Shown here in pieces: positions 1 through 4,414 of a DNA stretch of 5,061 bases. The number at the start of each line of letters is the position of its first letter. Position 1 is the first letter of the stretch. The DNA is taken from assembly GCA_012030815.1 (NCBI GenBank), contig JAAUVF010000088.1, forward strand, positions 1-5,061, in the 5' to 3' direction. Made by a program: the position numbers and the translations under genes. Origin of the DNA: Nanobdellota archaeon (lineage in GTDB: Archaea > Thermoproteota > Nitrososphaeria > Nitrososphaerales > Nitrosopumilaceae). Under the pieces are notes generated by a model, which was not told where the DNA came from, ran no database searches, and saw only the letters and a program-made list of their open reading frames with translations.

Positions 1-363
1 TAGAGATGGCCCAAGAGAAAATGTTTTACTGCAACCTGTGGTGACTGTGGCAATGAATGTCAAATACCATTCAAACCAAAAGACGACAGACCTGTATATT
101 GCAGAGAATGTTTCCAAAAGCATAAACCTCAAGAACGCTCCGGCGGTTCTAGATTTGGCGGAAGATCAAGTTATGGCGGTAGATCAAGTTATGGCAGAGG
201 ATCAAGTGATAGAGGCTCCAGATTCAGTAGAGATGATAGACCAAGAGAAATGTTTACTGCAACCTGTGGTGACTGTGGCAATGAATGTCAAATACCATTC
301 AAACCAAAAGACGACAGACCTGTATATTGCAGAGAATGTTTCCAAAATCACAGACAAAACTAG
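1..363 (+). CDS. tandem CxxC-x17-CxxC zinc-ribbon protein, 5' partial, frame disturbed near 19-27
   Basis: Read in the frame of position 28, this encodes two copies of one zinc ribbon. Copy one has cysteine codons at 37, 46, 100 and 109; copy two has them at 265, 274, 328 and 337. Each pair is CGDC and CREC separated by 17 residues, with the typical IPFKPKDDRPVYC core between them. A basic, disordered linker rich in Gly, Arg and Ser (codons 121-249) joins them and contains three GGRSSY-like hexapeptides. The stop is TAG 361-363. The family (often called CxxC-x17-CxxC domain protein) has no firmly known role; an Arg/Gly linker suggests nucleic-acid contact, which is inference. The open frame meets TAG at 1-3 and has no ATG before 250. 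Comparison with copy two shows an extra A (A4 for A3) and an extra T (T4 for T3) at 18-27, so the true frame probably continues upstream of the window. The alternative is a short protein starting at ATG 250. Confidence 0.8.
28..119 (+). repeat. direct repeat copy 1 (zinc-ribbon module, 92 nt)
   Basis: These 92 bases are identical, base for base, to 256-347, 228 bp downstream. The similarity extends upstream (1-27 against 228-255) with a 3-nt difference and two one-base homopolymer differences. Perfect identity including third codon positions indicates a very recent duplication, gene conversion, or a collapsed/duplicated assembly. Confidence 0.95.
157..210 (+). repeat. three 18-nt tandem repeats in the linker
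   Basis: Three consecutive 18-nt units start at 157, 175 and 193. Units one and two differ by a single base and unit three is diverged. They encode GGRSSY, GGRSSY and GRGSSD inside the linker between the zinc ribbons. They keep the reading frame and look like expansion of a low-complexity coding repeat, not a regulatory or CRISPR repeat. Confidence 0.85.
256..347 (+). repeat. direct repeat copy 2 (zinc-ribbon module, 92 nt)
   Basis: Identical partner of 28-119, in the same reading frame (offset 228 = 76 codons). Copy two runs cleanly through its upstream flank (ATG TTT ACT at 250-258), so it serves as the internal reference showing where copy one carries extra bases. Confidence 0.95.
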
Positions 364-369
364 TAAATT

Positions 370-390
370 GTTTTGAGTAATACTCAAAAC
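370..390. terminator. 8-bp hairpin after the zinc-ribbon gene
   Basis: GTTTTGAG (370-377), loop TAATA, then CTCAAAAC (383-390) forms a perfect 8-bp stem starting 6 nt after the TAG stop at 361-363. The 5' arm can alternatively pair with CAAAAC at 355-360. It may be a terminator or RNA-stability element of the zinc-ribbon gene. Archaeal terminators are mostly plain T-tracts, so the role is uncertain; the hairpin itself is plain in the sequence. Confidence 0.4.
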
Positions 391-413
391 TCCGATATTT
401 TATCTAACCAAAG

Positions 414-421
414 ATTTAGAA
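414..421 (+). promoter_or_regulatory. TATA-like box for the YwbE-family gene
   Basis: ATTTAGAA is centred about 27 nt before TTG 445, the spacing expected for an archaeal leaderless transcript. It supports the 445 start over TTG 373. The match to a TATA consensus is weak. Confidence 0.3.
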
Positions 422-444
422 TCTTTCCTTGCTGTCACATATTA

Positions 445-642
445 TTGGATATAATACCGTCAAGAGACAAAATAAAAGTTGGAGTTAAAGTAAAGATAGT
501 TCAAAAACAAGATCAACGTACAGGAAATTTGACTCAAGGAGTAGTGAAAAGAATTCTTACTTCAAGTAGATTTCATCCACATGGAATTAAAGTAGAGTTA
601 GAGAATGGGAAGATTGGACGTGTTCAAAGTTTAGAGCCATAG
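445..642 (+). CDS. YwbE family protein (DUF2196)
   Basis: About 65 residues. After a short N-terminus (SRDKIKVG) comes the family core: VKIVQKQDQRTGNLTQGVV, then HPHGIKVELENGKIGRVQ near the C-terminus. These match the YwbE/DUF2196 signature (KxDQRTGxLTxGVV, HPHGIKVxLxxGxxGRV) and the family's usual 60-70 residue length. The fold looks like a small, basic, all-beta cytoplasmic protein; the biological role is not established. There is no ATG or GTG in this frame. I chose TTG 445 because a longer start at TTG 373 lies inside the stem of the hairpin at 370-390, would add 24 residues unlike the family, and lacks an upstream TATA-like box. A start codon damaged by a base error, as seen elsewhere in this window, cannot be excluded. 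It lies downstream of the zinc-ribbon gene on the same strand. Confidence 0.85.
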   Translation: MDIIPSRDKIKVGVKVKIVQKQDQRTGNLTQGVVKRILTSSRFHPHGIKVELENGKIGRVQSLEP

Positions 643-654
643 AAGTTTACTGGC

Positions 655-662
655 TTAAATAA
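655..662 (+). promoter_or_regulatory. TATA-like box for the 50-residue cysteine-rich gene
   Basis: TTAAATAA is centred about 25 nt before GTG 683. With no Shine-Dalgarno sequence (an A9 tract precedes the start), this fits a leaderless archaeal promoter. Confidence 0.45.
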
Positions 663-682
663 CAGAAGAATAAAAAAAAATT

Positions 683-835
683 GTGAATTGTAAAAGATGT
701 CATCATACAAATGAAGCGCATGTCCCAACAGATGAGAGTAAATCACTGATGAGGGCAGGCAAATGTAATATTCCAAATTGTACTTGTAGACAGTATCTTG
801 ACCCCATTCAAGAGATAGACGAAGACTTGATGTAA
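683..835 (+). CDS. small cysteine-rich putative zinc-binding protein, 50 aa
   Basis: The ORF runs from GTG 683 to TAA 833-835 and encodes 50 residues. It begins MNCKRCHHTNEAHV, carries GKCNIPNCTC in the middle, and ends in an acidic tail (IQEIDEDLM). Cys3, Cys6, His7, His8, His13, Cys28, Cys33 and Cys35 could bind one zinc ion, with Cys3/Cys6 and two of Cys28/33/35 the obvious ligands. An in-frame TAA at 671-673 bounds it upstream, so GTG 683 is the only sensible start. It has its own TATA-like box. I do not recognise a named family. The dense, paired metal-ligand spacing and promoter position argue that it is a real gene despite its size. It is probably a cytoplasmic structural or nucleic-acid-binding zinc protein; that role is inference. 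Confidence 0.75.
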   Translation: MNCKRCHHTNEAHVPTDESKSLMRAGKCNIPNCTCRQYLDPIQEIDEDLM

Positions 836-841
836 CAATAA

Positions 842-849
842 TTCATATA
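842..849 (+). promoter_or_regulatory. TATA-like box for the 77-residue helical protein gene
   Basis: TTCATATA is centred about 26-27 nt before ATG 872, the position expected for a leaderless archaeal transcript. It lies just after the stop of the upstream gene (835). Confidence 0.5.
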
Positions 850-871
850 GTAAATTCAGTTTTGATATACT

Positions 872-1105
872 ATGAATAAACACTTACCAGCTGATGAGAT
901 GAAAAAGGATTTAGACAATCTACTATCCAAACTCAACGCAATGGAAATTGTCGCATCAGATGAGTTTCAAAAAGGCTCAGTCAAAGTGTTAAGAGCTCTA
1001 GTAGAAGGACAAATTCATTCAATTAACGAATTTGAACACATGAAAAAGGCAATGGATTTGCTTACATTAGAATTATTCAAATTACAAAATAAGATCAAGA
1101 GTTAA
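872..1105 (+). CDS. hypothetical helical protein, 77 aa
   Basis: Starts at ATG 872 and ends at TAA 1103-1105. The product is 77 residues, rich in Lys, Glu, Leu and Met, with no cysteine, no signal peptide and no hydrophobic stretch long enough for a membrane span. Leucines and methionines spaced at helical intervals (DLDNLLSKL near residue 14; MDLLTLELFKLQNKI near the C-terminus) suggest two or three amphipathic helices that could form a coiled coil or helical bundle. It is cytoplasmic, and I do not recognise a family. The upstream TATA-like box supports independent transcription. Its end overlaps the end of the convergent minus-strand zinc-ribbon gene by 11 bp (1095-1105). The frame is intact. 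Confidence 0.75.
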   Translation: MNKHLPADEMKKDLDNLLSKLNAMEIVASDEFQKGSVKVLRALVEGQIHSINEFEHMKKAMDLLTLELFKLQNKIKS

Positions 1106-1576
1106 GTCTAGTATCACTCATGCCACATTCGATACAGCGAATAATTGTTGTGTTTTCAAGTACCTGATCAACTTTCATTTCAGAACCACAGCATGGACAT
1201 GATGTTTTTTGAGTGTCCGGTTTTTGACGTATCTTATAATCTGGCTTTACATTCTCGTTGATTTTATTACAAGTAGGCTTGTATCGAGTAACTATGAGAT
1301 CAGATATTTTTTTCGTTCCTCATTTCCGGATTCAAACATTGGCAAAATTGCAAGATGCAGTGATTTTTCTAATGCAGAGTCAATCCAACATTTGAAACTA
1401 GGATGACTGGTGAAAAAATTCTCATCAGAGGTATGTTCACAATGATTAGCATAAATTATCTTAAAAGAGTCTTTTTGACGCGACATTATCAGATATACGA
1501 CTTTTTCCATCGGTGGTCCCCAATCAGAAAGTTTGATTGGACCTAGAAACTCATATTGTAGAATTTGAATGCTCAA
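1095..1576 (-). CDS. hypothetical protein with C-terminal zinc ribbon, frameshifted at a T7 run
   Basis: The N-terminal part reads from TTG 1576 (MSIQILQYEFLGPIKLSDWG) for about 90 residues to NEERKK, then hits a stop at 1292-1294. Adding one A to the A7 run (plus-strand T7, 1307-1313) continues the frame as ISDLIVTRYKPTCNKINE for 70 more residues to TGA 1095-1097, giving about 160 aa. The recovered C-terminus carries a zinc ribbon, SCPCCG and RCIECG, with 17 residues between the two CxxC pairs. The N-terminal part has WGPPMEKVVYLI and looks like a compact alpha/beta domain, without transmembrane segments. I believe similar hypothetical proteins occur in Thaumarchaeota, but no function is known to me. 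The ribbon suggests nucleic-acid or protein binding. No ATG is near the 5' end; TTG fits the start of the conserved sequence. Sequencing error is the likeliest cause of the break. Confidence 0.75.
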
Positions 1577-1654
1577 TGAAGATAAAACAGATTACTGACT
1601 TTTGTTTTTTACTAGTATTAGGAAAATAGTGCTAAAAATTGATCGCAATGTACT

Positions 1655-1677
1655 TCTTGAAAAGAATAAATTCAAGA
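1655..1677. promoter_or_regulatory. 7-bp inverted repeat flanking a TATA-like box (possible operator)
   Basis: TCTTGAA (1655-1661) and TTCAAGA (1671-1677) are perfect inverted arms with a 9-nt spacer. The TATA-like AATAAATT (1665-1672), centred about 27 nt before ATG 1696, lies between and partly within the arms. A dimeric repressor bound here would block TBP. The arms are clear; the function is inference. Confidence 0.35.
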
Positions 1678-1695
1678 GAATAAGATTTTTCTTAA

Positions 1696-1928
1696 ATGAA
1701 AGAACCTCACAATCATGCTCAAGTAGGTTATAGCATGATTCTAGTAGCAGCAAGTCTTACAGCAATCGCACTAGTTGCATTGGCAATAGGCGCAGATGTG
1801 CTATTTGGGGACCACATTCAAAGAGAAAATACAGCCCATTTGAAGGGTGTAAAGCAGATGACTTTAAACCAAAAGACTGTGAAAAATACTGGGATAGAAT
1901 TAACAAGAAGTATCTGGAATTTATGTGA
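1696..1928 (+). CDS. small single-span membrane protein, frameshifted at an A4 run
   Basis: From ATG 1696 the product begins MKEPHNHAQVGYSMI, followed by one hydrophobic segment at about residues 11-36 (ILVAASLTAIALVALAIG). At residue 44 the frame should shift: adding one A to the A4 run at 1826-1829 turns QRENTAHLKG into QREKYSPFEGCK. It continues through ADDFKPKDCEKYWDRINKK and ends YLEFM with TGA 1926-1928, for 77 residues in all. Without the repair the reading runs to TAA 1936-1938 and ends in unconvincing sequence. The repaired tail is charged, has two cysteines, and would sit on one side of the membrane. No named family is recognised. The repaired stop also removes an overlap with the convergent gene ending at 1931, leaving a 2-bp gap. 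A leaderless-type promoter lies upstream. Confidence 0.7.
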
Positions 1929-1930
1929 AT

Positions 1931-2628
1931 TTAGATAAATAATCTAGTATCCGTTTGCAAAATCTTCCATGGTGTTTGAATTTTTGTCAGTTGATTCATT
2001 GCATAAAATGCACCACCAACTATTCCTGCATGATAAAATGTATACAAAAATACAGCCGAAGACGTATGATCAGATTTTGTAAAGCTAAGAATCAACATTG
2101 TAAAGAAGATAAAAGTACTAACACATGTAACTAGTTTATTTATAATGCCATCATCATTCCAACAATTCGTTTTGTGGCACCTGCCATCAATGCAATGCTA
2201 GTAATGATTAGAAAAGTTGCACCGCCGTTTGCAGTCACATATTCATTTAACCAAGGAAGTAGACCGTCTTCAAAAATATTTGTTTCAGGCATCTCACTAC
2301 CTCCGTTTAATGCAAAGTTGACAGCACTGAACATACTACCTATAACAAAAAAGAACAAGAAAGTTTTGGCAATTGATCTTTTTAGCGGACTACGTATCTC
2401 ACTTGGTTTTACAGCCCGCTCAGTAATTCTAACACCATAAAGAAATCCTATAGCAGCAGCAGGCAAGAACATTAAATTAATCAAAATTGGGGATTCTTGG
2501 TTAATTTTATCAATTTGAGGATAGAATACCAAAAACAAAAGAACTGCAACTGATGCAGAGGCTACAAATAATATCAAATTAAGATAAGAACGACTTTCTG
2601 ACTCAACACCTGTTTCCCAATTATACAT
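1931..2628 (-). CDS. multi-span membrane protein, frameshifted near 2141-2146
   Basis: ATG 2628 opens a 162-residue frame that stops at 2140-2142. Its hydrophobic segments lie near residues 16-36 (LNLILFVASASVAVLLFLVF), 47-66, 88-107 and 137-151, the last ending ATKRIVGMMMAL. Immediately after, in the frame one base off, comes NKLVTCVSTFIFFTMLILSF, then HTSSAVFLYTFYHAGIVGGA and a basic tail ending at TAA 1931-1933: 69 more residues with two further spans and no good start of their own. One missing base near 2141-2146 would join both into about 232 residues with six spans. I recognise no named family and no catalytic motif; an integral membrane protein of unknown role, probably archaea-specific. 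The alternative is two adjacent genes, with the second lacking a usual start codon. Confidence 0.7.
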
Positions 2629-2643
2629 TTTTTAGAATCTGTA

Positions 2644-2676
2644 GAAAATCATTAAAGACCAACTCGGAAAATCATT
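2644..2676. repeat. 10-bp direct repeat in a divergent intergenic region
   Basis: GAAAATCATT occurs at 2644-2653 and again at 2667-2676, 23 bp apart (about two helical turns), between the divergent membrane-protein genes. A short inverted pair, GACCA (2657-2661) and TGGTC (2677-2681), is interleaved. This may be a regulator site; chance is possible in AT-rich DNA. Confidence 0.35.
2651..2658 (-). promoter_or_regulatory. TATA-like box for the multi-span membrane protein gene
   Basis: TCTTTAAT on the minus strand is centred about 26-27 nt before ATG 2628. It overlaps one copy of a 10-bp direct repeat (2644-2653), so access could be regulated. Confidence 0.4.
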
Positions 2677-2703
2677 TGGTCAAATTATCAATTCTCTTTA
2701 CCC

Positions 2704-2713
2704 TTTTTACATA
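2704..2713 (+). promoter_or_regulatory. TATA-like box for the two-span membrane protein gene
   Basis: TTTTTACATA is centred about 24-25 nt before ATG 2733, consistent with a leaderless transcript. It supports ATG 2733 as the start over the further-upstream TTG 2676. Confidence 0.4.
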
Positions 2714-2732
2714 CTTCAGCCTAGCAAATTCA

Positions 2733-2933
2733 ATGAAAATACTCATGTTGGCAGGTATAGGTGTTATAATTATGGGTGTGATTTTTCATCTTCAAGGACA
2801 AGCAATAGTTGGACCAGAATCATCGTTTATGTATTCAAATCCACAATGGATAACATATGGAATGCAAATAGCGATTGTTGGATGCATTGTTGTAGCAGTT
2901 GGCATAAGTTTGAGATTTATCAAAAAAAATTAA
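2733..2933 (+). CDS. small two-span membrane protein, 66 aa
   Basis: Starts at ATG 2733 (MKILMLAGIGVIIMGVIFHL) and ends at TAA 2931-2933. There are two hydrophobic spans, at about residues 3-20 and 41-60, joined by a loop containing GQAIVGPESSFMYSNPQW. The C-terminus is basic (RFIKKN), suggesting it lies in the cytoplasm with the loop outside. The loop's GPxxSFMxxNPxW pattern looks conserved in character and resembles small hypothetical membrane proteins of Thaumarchaeota, though I know no function. A TTG start at 2676 would add 19 residues but would place the TATA-like box inside the gene. The gene is divergent from the larger membrane protein gene, and its stop overlaps the convergent RAM-domain gene's stop by 4 bp (2930-2933). 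The frame is intact. Confidence 0.75.
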   Translation: MKILMLAGIGVIIMGVIFHLQGQAIVGPESSFMYSNPQWITYGMQIAIVGCIVVAVGISLRFIKKN

Positions 2934-3160
2934 TCAGTAACTCGTAGAGTTATAGTGCTACGAATCTTGCCTACCTTTCTAATCTTTGATGTAATGACAT
3001 CATTTAGTTGAGTAATAGTATCAGTTTCAATTAAAATTACAATATCATAATTACCAAATGTGATGATACAGTCTTTAATTTCGGGGATCTCTTGTAGTTG
3101 TAGATAAGTTGAATGTTCTTCTCCAATTTCACAGCTAATCAGCATGTATGATTTTTCCAT
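2930..3160 (-). CDS. stand-alone Lrp/AsnC ligand-binding (RAM) domain protein, 76 aa
   Basis: From ATG 3160 the protein reads MEKSYMLISCEIGEEHS, then a helix with a PEIKDCIITFGNYDIVILIE core, and ends KIRKVGKIRSTITLRVTD. This is the beta-alpha-beta-beta-alpha-beta RAM fold of Lrp/AsnC regulators, including the FGxYDI turn and the RSTxTL terminal strand. There is no DNA-binding helix-turn-helix. Such single-domain proteins (about 75-80 aa) oligomerise and bind small effectors, often amino acids, or modulate full-length Lrp proteins; the ligand here cannot be read from sequence. A longer reading from GTG 3181 adds seven residues, but homologues of this type normally begin MxKAxxLIxCE, favouring 3160. 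It follows truD on the same strand after 58 bp and has its own weak TATA-like box, so separate transcription is plausible. Confidence 0.88.
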   Translation of the reverse strand: MEKSYMLISCEIGEEHSTYLQLQEIPEIKDCIITFGNYDIVILIETDTITQLNDVITSKIRKVGKIRSTITLRVTD

Positions 3161-3185
3161 TTCATTTGCAATGAAAAACACTACA

Positions 3186-3193
3186 ACTTAAAG
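3186..3193 (-). promoter_or_regulatory. TATA-like box for the RAM-domain gene
   Basis: CTTTAAGT on the minus strand is centred about 29 nt before ATG 3160. It is a weak match, but lies in the short gap after truD and supports a separate transcript starting at or near the chosen ATG. Confidence 0.3.
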
Positions 3194-3218
3194 ACATCTT
3201 AGAAATTATCTTACGATC

Positions 3219-4414
3219 TTAAAAACCAGCAAGCAGAGGATCTTCAGGTTTCATGATTTCACGAAGTACTATTGTAGCAAAAGATCCTCTAGATAGAGTG
3301 AACTCTATAGTAGTATCTTTTGAAGAATAGTTTGTACATTGAATTGCAGCTTGTCGGAATCCACCTTCACTGCTAATTTCCTGCATCTCTTTTATGAAAA
3401 AATCTTTTGGGGTGATTTCTTCAGATTGTAAAATTTTTGAGATCTGAAAATCAAACCTAGTTTTTTTGTAATAAGAATATCCAACAAATGGCAGTGCAAG
3501 AAATTGATCCATTCCTTTAACATACTTGCCAATTATTCCATGAGAGTCATAGCAGACATCACCTTCTTGGGCCTCAAAGAGATTTTCTCCGTCTGTAAAT
3601 GCTGCACTCAATGCATGATTAAATAGAAATGATTGGTATGCTTGAACATAAAATCGTCGTAGTGGTAATGGAACTGCATGTATTGCTTTTTGTGCATCAT
3701 TATTCAAAATCATCTCTTCAAGTACAATTCTTTCAATATCCATTTGTGGAGGAACTTGAGACAAGTATTTTTTGTAGTTTGATGGGTCTGCGAGTTTTTC
3801 TCGAATCTCAGTATTTTCTTTAGAATCATAGGTTGAGGTAAAAGAGAGAATCAAATTTACTGCGTTTTTGAAATTACGCTGTAAAAGCGCCTTTCCAATT
3901 AGATGAGTAACAGGCCTTTTAGAGCCAAATCTCTGATAACCATAAAAATTTAGAATTTTATCATGTTCAGTAAAATTATCTAGTTTACCACAGTCAGAAA
4001 TTTTAATGCTAAAATGATTACCAATCATTATCTTTTTTTGATAATCGGTTTTTTTACATGTCCGATTTTTTCAATAGAGTATTTTTCAGATGAATAATTT
4101 TCAATAGATTTGTTTTTACTATCAGAGCAAACAAATTGTTCAGTAACTGCAGAAGCATCCTTTAATCCAAGTGCCTTTAATCGAATTCCTGTTTTTCTGA
4201 AAATATCAGCAAGTGCATGATTGGTATCTATCTTTCTCTTCTTTAGTTTGTAGACAGCATAGCCATCTTGAGAGGTAATTGATTTTAGTGATTTATCAGA
4301 GATTACTTCGTCTACTTTAAAATTTTCAGCTTCATCTCTAATTCGTCCACCAATTCCATTAAATTTTGTACTATAAACTGAGATTCCTATTTGGGAATCT
4401 ATTTTTGGTATCAC
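3219..4414 (-). CDS. truD: tRNA pseudouridine synthase TruD (Pus7 family), frameshifted at a T7 run
   Basis: Converts a specific tRNA uridine (position 13 in characterised TruD enzymes; archaeal/yeast Pus7 relatives can also act at 35) to pseudouridine in the cytoplasm. Reading starts at GTG 4414. The N-terminal half has NFKVDEVI (residues 31-38), a basic patch, and ALGLKDASAVTEQF with Asp86 as the catalytic aspartate. The frame stops after IIKKR at 4028-4030. Adding one A to the A7 run (plus-strand T7, 4033-4039) continues as KKKIMIGNHF through YGYQRFG (about 158-164), QAYQSFLFN (about 258-266), GGFRQA (about 351-356) and the C-terminal LSRGSFATIVLREIMK. The stop is TAA 3219-3221, for about 398 aa, a normal archaeal TruD length. 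All expected motifs are present across the two halves, so decay is unlikely and a base error is favoured. The start overlaps the upstream gene's stop by 4 bp (GTGA), indicating translational coupling. Confidence 0.93.

Noticed and set aside
157..210. Short tandem repeats as a possible CRISPR or regulatory array
   Set aside because: 18-nt units without spacers, in frame, encoding a Gly/Arg/Ser linker.
38..376. A 112-codon plus-strand reading frame over the zinc-ribbon region
   Set aside because: It is one frame off the real gene. Its own internal repetition only mirrors the 92-nt DNA repeat, and it lacks the CxxC ribbon chemistry seen in the frame of position 28.
202..387. Minus-strand open frame opposite the zinc-ribbon gene
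   Set aside because: Antisense shadow of a well-supported coding sequence, with no recognisable motif.
373..444. Longer YwbE-family start at TTG 373
   Set aside because: The codon sits inside a hairpin stem, has no upstream TATA-like box, and adds residues not typical of the family.
1209..1406. Plus-strand open frame opposite the minus-strand zinc-ribbon protein
   Set aside because: Antisense to a gene whose repaired frame gives coherent sequence and a zinc ribbon; the plus-strand product looks random.
2174..2440. Plus-strand open frame inside the multi-span membrane protein gene
   Set aside because: Antisense shadow; the minus-strand frame has clear membrane spans and a promoter.
3629..3823. 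Plus-strand open frame inside truD
   Set aside because: Antisense to conserved TruD motifs.
4033..4039. Programmed -1 frameshifting in truD
   Set aside because: The zero frame is C AAA AAA AGA, so the slippery heptamer is imperfect; TruD is not known to be recoded; and other genes in the window break at plain short runs. Base error is simpler.
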